Shown here: one piece after another, positions 9,995 through 20,927 of the stretch
Numbering within the stretch: position 1 is the stretch's first letter
Layout: every line of letters begins with the position of its first letter
NCBI GenBank assembly: GCA_027924585.1
Contig: BSBM01000252.1
Location: forward strand, 2,232,001-2,296,000
From: Larix kaempferi
Lineage: Eukaryota; Streptophyta; Pinopsida; Pinales; Pinaceae
Direction of reading: 5' to 3'
Length of the DNA: 64,000 nucleotides
Program-made: the position numbers and the translations under genes
Notes under the pieces: generated by a model
Told to the model about the DNA's origin: nothing
Seen by the model: the letters and a program-made list of their open reading frames with translations, nothing else
The model's database searches: none

Positions 9995-10450
9995 TTATGG
10001 TGCGGTGGGGGCATTGGGATTGTAGTACGTATGTTGGTTGATCTTGATCACACATCCCTCATAGGGTAACATCATGATGCGGAAAAAGGAGGATGCGATA
10101 GCATTCATGGAATACATGTAACTACGTCCAAGTAAGAGGTTATAATCAAGCTGGGAATTGATGACCTCTATGTCGATCAATATTGTTTTTCCTGCTAACT
10201 AGATAGGAGCATTGGCCAAGAGGCCTTGTGGTTGGACTGAGCGGCTATTTTAAGTTCGTAATGTGGTGGTGGATGGTTGTAGTGTAGGCGATCCAAGATT
10301 TTTCCAGATGAAATTCAACATAATGCATGTGGAGGCACCTTCATCGATGATGCAAAGATGGATCACAAGATTTCGAATGGATACAAATACTTGAAATGCT
10401 AATGTGGAAGGCATGCATGGTTCAGATTGGTCCAGGTCGAATGCCATCAT
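9995..10450 (-). pseudogene. Tat-like aspartic protease remnant
   Basis: Two minus-strand frames cover it. In 10450-10250, IIDEGASTCIMLNFIWKNLG is the protease active-site region (D-x-G-A-S type, with Glu in the second place). In 10180-9995, NLLLGRSYMYSMNAIASSFF matches the second protease motif, ILGRDYVYAMHAV, of the intact sibling at 44880-47810. The enzyme would cut the polyprotein inside the particle. A stop and frame break separate the two halves, so it is dead. Its position, upstream of the second knuckle module, is the odd point. Confidence 0.7.
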
Positions 10451-10499
10451 TCATGAGTCAGAAGGGTCAATGGTGCCAATGGCAGATAACATAGTTTTG

Positions 10500-11873
10500 T
10501 TTTGGGTAGGACATATCAGCAGGAGATTTAAGTCATCCACAATGTTATAATTAGAGGTGGTATGAGCATTAGGATTATTACTGATTCTTTAAAACCTCTA
10601 AGGCTGACATTGCAGCAAGATATTTAAGTCATCCACAATGTTATAATTAGAGGCGGTATGAGGATTAGGATTATTATTGATTCGACGTAGTGGGAACCGA
10701 GGGGAGTTGTGGCCCCCATCTAATGGTGTAGTAGGTATGCATTACGGTGGATCAGTGGGAAGAGCGTTGGTGGCTTTATCAGCTGGAATGGATTTAGAGG
10801 TGGAGCCATATTGGTTTCAGCATGTTTATAAGTTGACATTTGCTGACAACATCATTAACAAGTGGTGAGTACCTGAGTCCATGGGTTGATAAGAAGGTGC
10901 AACATAAGTATCTTTCTGCTATGGTTTCGTGGTTCCTTGAGGGGGAGCCAATGGTTGAGTGTTCACCACTCCTTGCATCGGTAAAGGATTATGTAATACC
11001 AAGGGTTGTGTTTGAGGTGGTGGGGGGTTGGGTGGTGTCAGCGGTGTTGCGTGCCCCTAGCATTAGGCATCATTAGTCCAAAGTTGGCATGCTTGCTCCA
11101 AATGTGGCAAGTGTTAGTGTAATGGTCGTATACCCCGCATATGGAACAAGGGTGGTTTGTTCATAAATTGGGGTTCTTTGCTTGTTTCAGTTGTCGATCC
11201 TATTTTTGGTTGGCGGGAACCGTGTTGTTATTATTTGGAGTATTAGGTGGCTGGCCGCCTTGATTCTGAGGTTGGTTGTTTCTACAGTTGCATCCTATTC
11301 CGCGGTTTTGTTGGCCTTGCTGATTACGTTGGGTATTCTGGTTTTGTTCTGGGTTTTGTTGTGCATACATTTTCCCTTGTGTGGCAGGGGGATTTTGAGG
11401 TTGCGTGGGTGCTAGAGCAAGCTGTGGTGGATAATAAGCGGAAGGATCTTGAGGTGGTCCAGGTGCTGGTACCGATTGTGGTTGTTGATAAGTCTGAGCG
11501 ACTGGAGGTTGGGTTGCTGTAGGAACTGCCTGTTGTGTGTAATAAGTCAATGGGGCTTGAGAGTGGGTAGGAGAATGTGCGGCCTGCTGATGGTAATATG
11601 CAGTAGGTTCAACCGGAGGAATGTAGGTCATTGGTGTGTGACCGTAACACTTTATTGGATAGAAGGGTCCATGGGTGTGATGGTTGTGTGCTGTGAGAGC
11701 ATACAAATTTGTAGCTCCGGAGTGGGACGTGGCTCATGAAAGGCCGGGGCTAGTAGTTTTGCATTGTTGGAAAGCAACACCCTTCGGATCAATTGAACAC
11801 TAAAATCCAATTGGCCATTACACAATTTTTGATGACAAGGAACCATACTGCATGTCACAACCTTGATCGACAC
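10500..11873 (-). pseudogene. Gag C-terminal region with zinc knuckle and Gln/Pro-rich tract, decayed
   Basis: On the minus strand the open stretch 11706-11200 is Pro/Gln/Tyr-rich (many PPQ, YYTQQ and QNQ units) and low complexity. A classic zinc knuckle CSICGVYDHYTNTC (CX2CX4HX4C) follows at 11148-11107 in the same general direction. Beyond it the frame is broken by several stops down to the protease remnant at 10450. This is the nucleocapsid end of Gag of the Tat-like element. The capsid part is not recognisable; the frame at 11873-11652 may be a remnant but has no clear motif. Confidence 0.55.
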
Positions 11874-11891
11874 TCATCCATTTATATTTGA

Positions 11892-11928
11892 GGAGTTCCT
11901 TCAGAATCTTTGATTCTGAAGGTACTCC
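11892..11928. repeat. Hairpin with 16-bp stem and 5-nt loop
   Basis: GGAGTTCCTTCAGAAT at 11892-11907 pairs with 11913-11928 with a single mismatch, leaving the loop CTTTG. It lies upstream of ORF copy 1; a similar hairpin lies just past the end of that ORF at 34852-34885. Confidence 0.6.
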
Positions 11929-12771
11929 CAATAAAGTTGATAAATTGATTAGTATAGAGGGATTAGCATCAGTCTTCATTTTTGAAGTGAATTATTGACT
12001 TAGTTTCATATTTCTGGTTGATTATTTGTAAAATTCATAATCCTAAAAATTAGCAGCTCCTAATTTTACAACATCAGTCATCTTTGCAAATTCAAAGTCA
12101 AGCAAATTCATTATATTAATAGTCTCTGATTGATTCACTCAATAGATTGATACCTTATATGGCAATTTGTTTTCCAATTCATATGCTTGGTCTAACGAAA
12201 TATTCCACTTCCAAAAGGTCATTCTCATTATAATAATTATGAGGGTAAGAACTCATTTTATATTTATATCACAAGTTCACCATCTTTATATACTCATCCC
12301 CATATAGGAACTTTGAATTCTATGATGAGATGAGATTTATAGGATTATGAAATTTTTAGTGATGCTTGGAGGTGAGATAAGTATCATGATTCGATCATAA
12401 GTGACTAAAATGTTCTTCAAAGGATAATTTTTTGTTTTGGTTACATTCATTAATTATTGCTCATCATTGCAATGATAACCATGACTTCGATTAAATAAAT
12501 ACCATCTTGTATTATGAAAATCTTGGTATTAATGATATGTGGCGGTGGATGATTACGTAGTGGGGGCCATTAATTTATACTTTGGAGGTTTGGAACTTTG
12601 ATTATACCTTAGTGTTGTGTTGATATGAGAATGTGTTGGTTAATATTGAGAACACCATGAGGATTAAAGGTTTGATATTTGCCTAACCAAAATGTTTGCC
12701 ATCTGTTGATTCACATACGGAAAATGTCACGTCCAACTATCACCCGCTTGTCATTGTTCTGAGAGGCATTA
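11929..12771. other. A/T-rich stretch without gene
   Basis: No frame with recognisable content on either strand. It lies between the start of the Tat-like remnant on the minus strand and ORF copy 1 on the plus strand and could hold LTR remnants, but I cannot define ends. Confidence 0.4.
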
Positions 12772-13192
12772 TTGCACCATAAGATCTCTGTGAATTCTGG
12801 TAACCTTTTCCAATTCAAAGACTTCATAATCCTGAGTTCCATGACTGCACATGAGTATTCACAGTACCCTGGTGGAATGCAGTCAGTTGGGGCTTTGATA
12901 AACTTGCGGGGGCTAAGGATGAACTTGTTTCATTTCTCAGTTAGGGTTTTGAAGATCTCTGAGGTTTGTGTGATCGTTGCTATTGCTCCTGTCTCTAGAT
13001 TCGAGCTCATTGGTGATGAATACTTAGGGTTTTTGCAGAGGTTCTCTGGTTTTAATTTAATGGTCTGTAGGGCATTCACGACTTCATTCGATGGTATGAA
13101 AGCACAAGTAGGAGATTATGTGTTAGAATTGTTAGAGGAATTTGTTTCTCGGGCTATAGGTTTGCCAATGGAGGGAGAATGCTGGTATAAGG
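12772..13192 (+). pseudogene. ORF copy 1, N-terminal part (unknown SLFHHGIIK family), cut by the chromovirus
   Basis: The frame starts at ATG 12772 (or ATG 12841 in the same frame) and is open up to the insertion site. Residues of the second half read YLGFLQRFSGF, AFTTSFDGMKAQVGDYVLEL, EEFVSRAIGLPMEGECWYK. The homologous copy 2 (60217-59118, minus strand) has WLKFFKKIDGF, an LSVELIVEATEI segment and EGEHWFKK at the corresponding places. The 5-bp target duplication TAAGG (13188-13192) ends the piece. After the element the same frame resumes at 33405 without a shift. The family is not recognised; a helix-rich domain with a GLP..GE.W motif is the visible signature, distantly reminiscent of plant transposon proteins of the Athila ORF-1 kind. 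That comparison is from memory of layout, not of sequence. Confidence 0.6.
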
Positions 13193-15457
13193 TGTCACCT
13201 ACCCAAATTTCTGAACATTATTATTTATTTGCAAAAAAACTTTATGTTAAATTTAATTACAAGTTTTGTAATTATGATCAATTTTGATCATGGATGAATG
13301 TAATTATTGAATATTATTATTTAAATTCATTAATTAGGAGACAAACACTCAAGAGGACTGTTGAATGAGTGTTCACTGACCCACTAGGAGGAATGGAAGC
13401 TATTGGAAGGTATGGGACACATGGCAGTAGTTACATCACACCACTAACTATTGGTTATGGGACAACTACCCCTAAAAATAGGGCATTATCCCCCAGGTGG
13501 AGGGAGTAAGCAGGAAGCTCATTTAATGGCCCAGTAACATCTAAAAAGGCCTAGGCAGACTATAAAGGAAAATTCGAATTGGGCAGGAAGCCCTTAATCA
13601 ATATTTCTGCAGAATATTTTCCTCTTGTAAATTAGGTGATTTCAAGAGAGATTCGAATAAGGGAGATTAGTGGTGATTGAAAAATGAGTTTTGCTTATTA
13701 TTGAGGAGAAACAGAGTTATAGGAGCAAGTCTTTTGGACTGCTACCTATTCAATATTTAGAATATTACTGCTACAACAAGAAGAAGTCCTAATTCCTGAA
13801 GTTTTCTCCTCCTGCTAGTTCAGCAAACAGGCTCGGGGGTCCTAAGAAAATATTTGATTGTTTTCAGGAGTTTGGTTGGGTGGAACAGTCTTCCTAAGTT
13901 GTTTGTTTCCCTACATAGTTTCTCAGGTTCTTAAAATATTTCCTAACTTATTCTCAGTAAATAATTCTGTTATGTTTATCTCGTATTATTCTATTTATTT
14001 GCTTTCGAAAAAAATCTAATTCTGGAAATGTGTTAGTTTGAATGTTAAATTAATAAACCATTATCCCCATTTTTCCACATGTTGTTTGGGAGCATCATAC
14101 TCTAGTAGGGATAGGCAAATTAAAATAAATTAGAATATAGGAAAATTGCCATTCGAATTCGATAGATAGATAGTAATTATATATGTTTTCAATTTTTCTA
14201 TTTCCAAGTTAAATAATAGTAGAAAGATTCTACATAATATCTATGTATGTATTATGAGTATTAGAGCTTTCTGAGAATTTGAATAATGTATAATCTCTAT
14301 TTTCTTATCAATATTCTGTATAAAAGAAAAATATAGAAATCACAGGTATACATGTATCATAACAGAGTACCAATTAAATGATAGTGATCATTCCAAATAA
14401 GATTATACATAACAATCATTACCAGTTTTCATATTGTTTATAGACACTTGATTTCATGATCTTTGTTAATGTTTTTCAAGGTTATTATCTTTCTGTACTA
14501 TTTCCATGAATTACATGCTGTAAGCAAAAGCTTTTCACAGTCATTCTAAAATTTTCAAGTTTCTACAATGCACTCATACACACACCATTTTTCATTTATT
14601 TCTTATTTTATCAATTTCATAAACTTATAGATCAAACAGATAATAGATTTAATAGAAATATTCTGTTGCTGATAAGAAATAGCTTTCTATCTCTTATTAT
14701 AAGCATCATGTTAATTATCATCCTAACAAACAATAGAAGCTCTATAAACATCACTTTGTTTATACTCACCTATTCTATTGCAAAGATGTTAGTGTCATTC
14801 ATATTTGTTTAGTTTTCATTTCAAACCCTAGTTAGGTTTAGTCTTCCATTCTTATCTTTCTTTTATCCAAATATAAATAAAACACCATTGTAGGGTTTAA
14901 TACTATTCGTTTCCACTGTATTTGTTTTGGGGAAAATCACTTCGACTTTGACTTCACTTAGTTACCTTTTCAACAAACAAGAACTCGAAATCAACCTACC
15001 GTTTAAGACAACCTACACAGGCATCTATACATTATTTAGTATATATTCCTTTTATACCATCGAGACGAATATTACTTTTACACATATATTCTTTTATTGC
15101 AAAAACGAGGAGTTACAGTTTATACAAAGAACGAGCCCTCGGCTCTCTTTCTTCCATTTTTTTTAGAATGAAAAACAATACAAGTTGAGTCTCATAGAAC
15201 TTCAAAAATCACAACAGAATAACCTCTAAATGAAGACGAAGCTCTCAAGCAACATTTATATTATGTTTAAAAAAAAACAAGGTTACATAGGGTTTATCCC
15301 AAAATTCAATAGGCAGAAGAGCCCAAATATTAAAAATCGACGAGTTATAACTCCAGTCAACAAACATCAAAGTTTGAAAAATATAGAACCCAGGTATCAC
15401 TGTTAAATAAACACGTTTCAAAGATTTCCCCAACCATCTTCAAAGAATATTATATTT

Positions 15458-15997
15458 GTAACTTCAAAGAATATTATATTTGTATATTATTTATTCCGGA
15501 GATGTTCCATACCTCCGATGTGATTATACTATAAATCCGGAGATGTTTATTCCTCCGAGTTGGGTGTGGTAACTAGGGTTATTAGACCCACCATGTGGGG
15601 GTCGGCCCAGTCAGTTATAATGGGGTATTTAACCTAATGGTTAAATACGAGCCTACATGTACTTGTGTAAAATACATATCAGAGTAGTGTATAAATAGAG
15701 GAGGTGTGTTCCTCATTTGACACACTCACACACTTGAGGATAGCGCACTTGTGGAGGAGAGGTCTGCTATTGTGGAGGAGGAGATCATGTCTCAGGGTTT
15801 CATCTTTGTATATTGCTGGTCATCTATATTGAGGAAGCTTTGCTGGGTTTTCTACCCCATGAGGGCTTCCCAGGATAAATCTCTGTCTCTTGTGTTTATG
15901 CTGTGCTTGTTGTTTCTTCAGTGATCCTGCATATGCTATTATTGTGAAATGGAATGTAATGCTGCTATTTTCTGTCTTAGCATATTGAATTTTAACA
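15458..15997 (+). repeat. 5' LTR of the copia element, truncated by 12 bp
   Basis: Matches 20940-21479 base for base apart from about three substitutions. Its first 12 bp (TGTTGAAATATT in the 3' LTR) are missing. Instead CTTCAAAGAATATTATATTT (20 bp) is present a second time at 15438-15457, joined to chromovirus LTR sequence at a shared CTTCAA. A TATAAATAG box-like motif at about 15692-15700 fits an LTR promoter. Confidence 0.88.
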
Positions 15998-16009
15998 TGG
16001 TATCAGAGC
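15998..16009 (+). other. Copia primer-binding site (initiator-Met)
   Basis: Exact TGGTATCAGAGC immediately after the LTR end AACA, with no spacer, as usual for plant copia elements. Confidence 0.92.
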
Positions 16010-16377
16010 TAACCTGAAGGAAGACAAGGTATGGCACTAACGACACTTCCTTTACTTACGACAATTTGAAGGTTAGGGTTTTACATAGCAAAAACCAGTC
16101 ATCATAGCACTTTCGCTATAAATCCGTTTTGGCGAAGTTTTCGGATCTGAAATTGTTACAAGACGAAGATTAAATCTCCAGGTACCTTGTGTCCAAATTA
16201 CAACCTCTAATTCGTTATACTTTGTGATTTATGATCTGTACAATATAGGGTTTCTGCCTCTTCCAGATCTGAGTCAAAATCAGGTGACCTTGGGAAAAAG
16301 GTCATATCTTGGGCTAGGAAGCTCCAAATGCAATTTCGTAAAATGTGACAGGTAGTACACAGTCTGTACTATCTCAG

Positions 16378-16735
16378 AAAACGTTTTCAGAGGCCGAAGT
16401 TGAACCAGTGACACGTGGAACGCCGTACAAGTTCTCCCTCCTGTATTATCCCATAAACGGGTCATGTTGCGACACTTGACATAACTCTCTCTTAGAGAGT
16501 CCAATTGAGGTCTGACCTATCAGGATGGAAAGATAAAAGGCCGAGATACCCCAGGAAAGTTTTTCAGAGGCCGAAGTTCAAACAGTGACACGTGGCACAC
16601 CGTACAAATTCGCTCTTCTGTTTTATCCCAAAACAGGTCACGTTGTGACATTTGACATAACTCTCTCTCAGAGAATCCAATTGAGGTCAGACCTGTCAGG
16701 ATGGAAAGATAACAGGTCAGTCTATCTCAGAAAAC
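16378..16735 (+). repeat. Tandem duplication of about 177 bp in the copia leader
   Basis: AGGCCGAAGTT at 16391 recurs at 16568 and GATGGAAAG at 16524 recurs at 16700, giving a period of 176-177 bp for two copies. Each copy holds an ACGTG core: ACACGTGGA at 16411-16419 and ACACGTGGC at 16588-16596, the latter a textbook G-box/ABRE. Confidence 0.75.
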
Positions 16736-16849
16736 GTTTTTAGACCCTGTGGATTGAAAAGTTTGGAGTTACACCAAAAACAATCAGGTACATATTTATG
16801 TCAAAACAGAATTACTTTTGAGTACCTTCATTCATGGCTTCCGGAATTT

Positions 16850-17155
16850 AGGGCTTTGAAGAAAGTTGGAATTTTTGTAAACGGAGACCACGGCTGAATG
16901 CTACTCATAAAAATAGAAATTTAGAGACCAAGATCAGATTTTTTGGTTGGGCAGAAGGTCGGGCTTGATCAAACCCTAGTTCGGGACTTTGATCAGAAAA
17001 GTGGAAAATTAGGGCTTCTGTAAAAATGGGAATTTTTGAAATCTGTGACCATGGCTGGAAGCTCCTGAAAAAAATAGAAGCTTAGAGCTTTGGATCAAAC
17101 ATTTTGATTGGGTAGAAGAGTGGGATTCATCAAACCCCAGTTTAGGGTCACGTCC
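16850..17155 (+). repeat. Second direct duplication (about 160 bp) in the copia leader
   Basis: The block starting AGGGCTTTGAAG at 16850 is repeated, with about 80 percent identity by eye, from AGGGCTTCTG at about 17011. Shared phrases are GGGAATTTTTG-like, GACCA(C/T)GGCTG and CATCAAACCC-like. Confidence 0.6.
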
Positions 17156-17159
17156 AGTG

Positions 17160-17924
17160 AATCCCTTCAGGTCCAGTTCTTGCAAATCAAGTGGATAGGG
17201 TTAATCCTAGAAGAAGATGGATTGGTCATCTGCATAAGTGAAGGACTTCCTGTTTCAGAGGGAGATGAGGCTAAGGCTTTACATAAGGAGATTACAAGCG
17301 ATCTCGACAGGTATGACTCATCGAGGTATGTTTTGAGATTTGTTCATGATTAAGTTTATGGTATGTTTGTCTTCATGTTATTGCGGTTAGTACAATCTTG
17401 ATTTTAGATTTGTTGTATCACCTTAACAAAATTATGAATGCATGATAGAAGATATTCATTGGTTAGGGTGTTGACACTTATGATTGTACTAATGCATTAT
17501 GATGTTGTGTGAGGTTGATGTTGTCTGCTAACAAGATACAGGTACATCACAAAAGACAAATCAGGCTCCATGATCATGAAAACATGAAGACAAAGACTCA
17601 TCCATAATCTTTGTTCTACTTACGAGGTATGTATGACTTTGTTATATTATGCTTAACCTACGAGACATGCAGGTTCTAGCTCAGGATCTCTAAATCATTG
17701 AAGAGATTGTTTAGGTATGTTGTACATAACCAAGTAGGTATACTAATCCAGGTATGTTTCCCATGAATCTTACCTTGTGTTAGGATCCCTTATATAAGTA
17801 TACTTGGAATGATTGGTTATGCTTATTCATAAAGTTAGTAATCAAGGGATATTGAGGCTCATATCAGTAGACCCATCTAACAAGAGATGGCACAGATAGA
17901 TATGCAGAAGATCATTCAATGCAG
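17160..17924 (+). other. Copia interior without recognisable gene
   Basis: Gag, protease and integrase would be expected here in an autonomous element, but no motif is visible. A short frame at 17108-17353 has no recognised content. GAGGTATGT-type phrases recur at about 17320, 17625 and 17750. Confidence 0.5.
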
Positions 17925-18735
17925 AAATGAAAATGAAAGATCTCAAATTGATGCTTTACTTCCTAGGTCTGGAAGTATGGAAAGGCTCAGAAGGAATATT
18001 TCTCAACCAGTGAAAGTATGATGAGAAATATGACTTGAGGTGTTGGAATGGCCACTCTTATGGATTCCAACTTGAAGCTGTTAGGGAATAACTCATCAGA
18101 GTTAGTGGATATAACTCTGTACAGTCAAATTATTGGGTCATTGATGTATCTAACATATACTAGATTAGATATATTCTTTGTTGTGAATACCTTGAGTCAG
18201 TATCTAGTGAAAACTAGATGTTTTCACCTGATAGTTGCAAAGCATGTGATGAGGCACCTAAAGGATACGATAGACTTTGATCTGTGCTATCTTGGAGATC
18301 ATGAATTCAGATGGCTACTCAGATGCTGATTGGGCAGAAAGTGTATCAGACAAGAAGAACACATCAAGAGGATGTTATTGTCCGGGATTAGCCATGATCT
18401 TGTGGTTTAGCTAGAAGCAGTCTAGTGTGGCTCTCAGCACAAGCAGAATATATGGCTGTTTGCTCTGCTAGTTGTGAAGAAGTTTGGCTTCAGGATTGTT
18501 TGACTTAGAGATAGAACCAACTGTGATCCTATGTGACAAATAGAGTTGTATCAAGATGACATAGAATCCAGTGTTCCATGATAAGTCAAAGATCATAGGG
18601 ATCTAACAAGATATGACACAGAAAGGAACTATAAAGTTTGAATTTGTAACAGGTTGCTGATGAACTAACCAAACCTCTGTCTCGAGTGCAATTTGAATAC
18701 CTCTGAGACAAGCTTGGTGTAGCTCAAAAGGACCC
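17925..18735 (+). pseudogene. Copia reverse transcriptase C-terminus and RNase H, decayed
   Basis: Remnants in order on the plus strand. YFLGLEVWKGSEGIFLNQ reads at about 17955-18010. The open frame 18048-18329 carries LYSQIIGSLMYLTYTRLDIF and LSQYLVKT..., the thumb/connection of copia RT (usual form LIGSLMYLT.TRPDI). Next, with a frame change, come the DADWAES-like RNase H start at about 18328 and a TSRGC segment. At about 18655 VADELTKPLSRVQFEYL gives the usual end of the copia polyprotein. Several stops and frameshifts make it non-functional. All upstream copia genes are missing, so the element is non-autonomous. Confidence 0.8.
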
Positions 18736-18740
18736 TCCTC

Positions 18741-18752
18741 GAAAGGGGGAGT
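18741..18752 (+). other. Second polypurine-tract-like sequence
   Basis: GAAAGGGGGAGT directly after the end of the copia pol remnant, where a PPT normally lies. The PPT actually next to the 3' LTR is 2.2 kb further on (20918-20927). Confidence 0.55.
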
Positions 18753-18944
18753 AGTATAGTCACTGATGATGAGATTGTCTCATCGAACAACAAGGTCGAT
18801 GATGAGGTAACCTGTTCTCTACACCTAGATACTTAGAAATATTTAGATTTAGGACTCTTATACTTAGAATACTTAGTTTTACTTATACATGCTTTTGATG
18901 TTAAGAATACATGCTTTTGATGATAGATGTATTGATGAGAATAC

Positions 18945-19354
18945 ATGTGGGGATTGTATCATCCTTGAACACATGTTCTAAAGTGAGCCGTAGACGTATG
19001 GTCTCCGAAAATGAAGTCCTTAGTGGACAGGTAGGGATTGGATCATCCCTGGACTTTCAGTCCTAAAGAGAGCCGTAGACGTGAGGTCTCCGAGAATGAA
19101 GTCCTCAGTGGACAATTGAGGGGATTGGATCATCCCTGGACTTTCAGTCCTAAAGAGAGCCGTAGACGTGAGGTCTCCGAGAATGAAGTCCTTAGTGGAC
19201 AGTTGAGGGGATTGGATCATCCCTGGACTTTCAGTCCTAAAGAGAGCCGTAGACGTGAGGTCTCTGAGAATGAAGTCCTTAGTGGACAGTTGAGGGGATT
19301 GGATCATCCCTGGACTTTCAGTCCTAAAGAGAGCCGTAGACGTGAGGTCTCCGA
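18945..19354 (+). repeat. 87-bp tandem repeat, about 5 copies
   Basis: GCCGTAGACG recurs at 18987, 19072, 19159, 19246 and 19333 (steps of 85, 87, 87, 87). The unit includes GGATCATCCCTGGACTTTC and GTCCTTAGTGGACAGTTGA. The first copy is the most divergent. Confidence 0.9.
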
Positions 19355-19888
19355 GAAGTGGGGATTGTATCATCCCCGGACTTAGGTCCCTGAATTGATC
19401 CGTAGACGTGAGGTCTCCGAGAAGTGGGGATTGTATCATCCCCGGACTTAGGTCCCTGAATTGATCCGTAGACATGAGGTCTCCGAGAAGTGGGGATTGT
19501 ATCATCCCCAGACTGTGGTCCCTGAATTGATCCGTAGACGTGAGGTCTCTGAGAAGTGGGGATTGTATCATCCCCGGACTGCGGTCCCTGAATTGATCCG
19601 TAGATGTGAGGTCTCCGAGAAGTGGGGATTGTATCATCCCTGGACTTCGGTCCCTGAATTGATCCGTAGACGTGTGGTCTCCGAGAAGTGGGGATTGTAT
19701 CATCCCCGGACTTCGGTCCCTGAATTGATCCGTAGACGTGTGGTCTCCGAGAAGTGGGGATTGTATCATCCCCGGACTTCGGTCCCTGAATTGATCCGTA
19801 GACATGTGGTCTCCGAGAAGTGGGGATTGTATCATCCCCGAACTTTGGTCCCTGAATTGATCCGTAGATGAATGGTCTCCGAGAAAGT
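19355..19888 (+). repeat. 66-bp tandem repeat, about 8 copies
   Basis: TCCGTAGACG recurs at 19399, 19465, 19531 and so on, with a 66-bp step. It is the 87-bp unit lacking the 21-bp GTCCTTAGTGGACAGTTGA part. Copies begin GTGGGGATTGTATCATCC and contain GTCCCTGAATTGATCCGTAG. Confidence 0.9.
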
Positions 19889-19898
19889 GATTTTTTAT

Positions 19899-20245
19899 AA
19901 TGATGTGGTTACTTGTATCGGTATGGATACTTGTATTGATGATGTGGTTACTTGTATCGGTAGGATACTTGTATTGATGATGTGGTTAATTGTATCGGTA
20001 GGATACTTGTATTGATGATGTGGTTACTTGTATCGGTAGGATACTAGTATTGATGATGTGGTTACTTGTATCGGTATGGATACTTGTATTGATGATGTGG
20101 TTACTTGTATCAGTAGGATACATGTATTGATGACATGGTTACTTGTATCAGTATGGATACTTGTATTGATGATATGTATACTTGTATTGGCATGAATACT
20201 TGTACTAATGATGTGGATACTTGTATTGTTATGGATACCTGTGTT
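19899..20245 (+). repeat. 38-39-bp tandem repeat
   Basis: GATGTGGTTACTTGTATCGG recurs at 19902, 19941, 19979 and onward, about 8-9 copies, with degeneration at the right end. Confidence 0.85.
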
Positions 20246-20705
20246 GATGACGATGCTGATGATCGTGTGATGACAATGCTGATGATCGTGAGATGATGAT
20301 GCTGATGATCGTGTGATGACGATGCTGATGATCGTGTGATGACGATGCTGATGATCGTGAGATGACGATGCTGATGATCGTGTGATGATGATGCTGATGA
20401 TCGTGTGATGACGATGCTGATGATCGTGGGATGACGATGCTGATGATCGTGGGATGACGATACTGATGATCGTGCGATGATCATGAGATGACGATGCTGA
20501 TGATCGTGTGATGACGATGCTGATGATCGTGTGATGACGATGCTGATGATCGTGGGATGACGATGCTAATGATCGTGGGATGACGATACTGATGATCGTG
20601 CGATGATCATGATGATGATGATGCTGATGATCGTGTGATGATGATGCTGATGATTGTGTGATGATGATGTTGATGATCGTGTGATGACGATGCTAATGAT
20701 CGTGA
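20246..20705 (+). repeat. 23-bp tandem repeat, about 19 copies
   Basis: GATGATCGTGTGATGACGAT is the core of the unit. GATGATCGTG starts at 20281, 20304 and 20327 (23-bp step). A GATCATGAG variant occurs at about 20478 and 20610. Confidence 0.88.
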
Positions 20706-20917
20706 GGATCTAGATGTTGATGTTGTTGTAACTGTTCGAGTGCTGCAGAAGATAAAGACTCAGTACTGAAGATGTTGATGTTCCAATATTGAAGATGTTC
20801 CAGTAACTGCTTGAGTTACTGATGATGTTGAGAAAGCTTCCAATGATTTATAGATGTATCATGTATGATGTTGATGACTCCTTGCTCGTGCAGATACTGT
20901 TATAATATCCTTCTCGT

Positions 20918-20927
20918 TAAGGGGGAG
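20918..20927 (+). other. Copia polypurine tract
   Basis: TAAGGGGGAG immediately before the 3' LTR start TGTTGAAATATTG at 20928; primes plus-strand synthesis. Confidence 0.85.

Noticed and set aside
15998-16009. Possible tRNA gene at the TGGTATCAGAGC sites
   Set aside because: Only the 12-nt complement of the tRNA 3' end is present; it is a primer-binding site.
19020-19835. 271-codon minus-strand frame and its plus-strand counterparts
   Set aside because: They are translations of the 87-bp and 66-bp tandem repeats; the openness follows from unit lengths divisible by three. No independent coding evidence.
20110-20484. 124-codon His/Ser/Ile-rich minus-strand frame
   Set aside because: It is a translation of the 23-bp repeat with a 23-residue period.
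18945-20705. CRISPR-like array
   Set aside because: Repeats are contiguous without unique spacers, and the context is a plant copia element.
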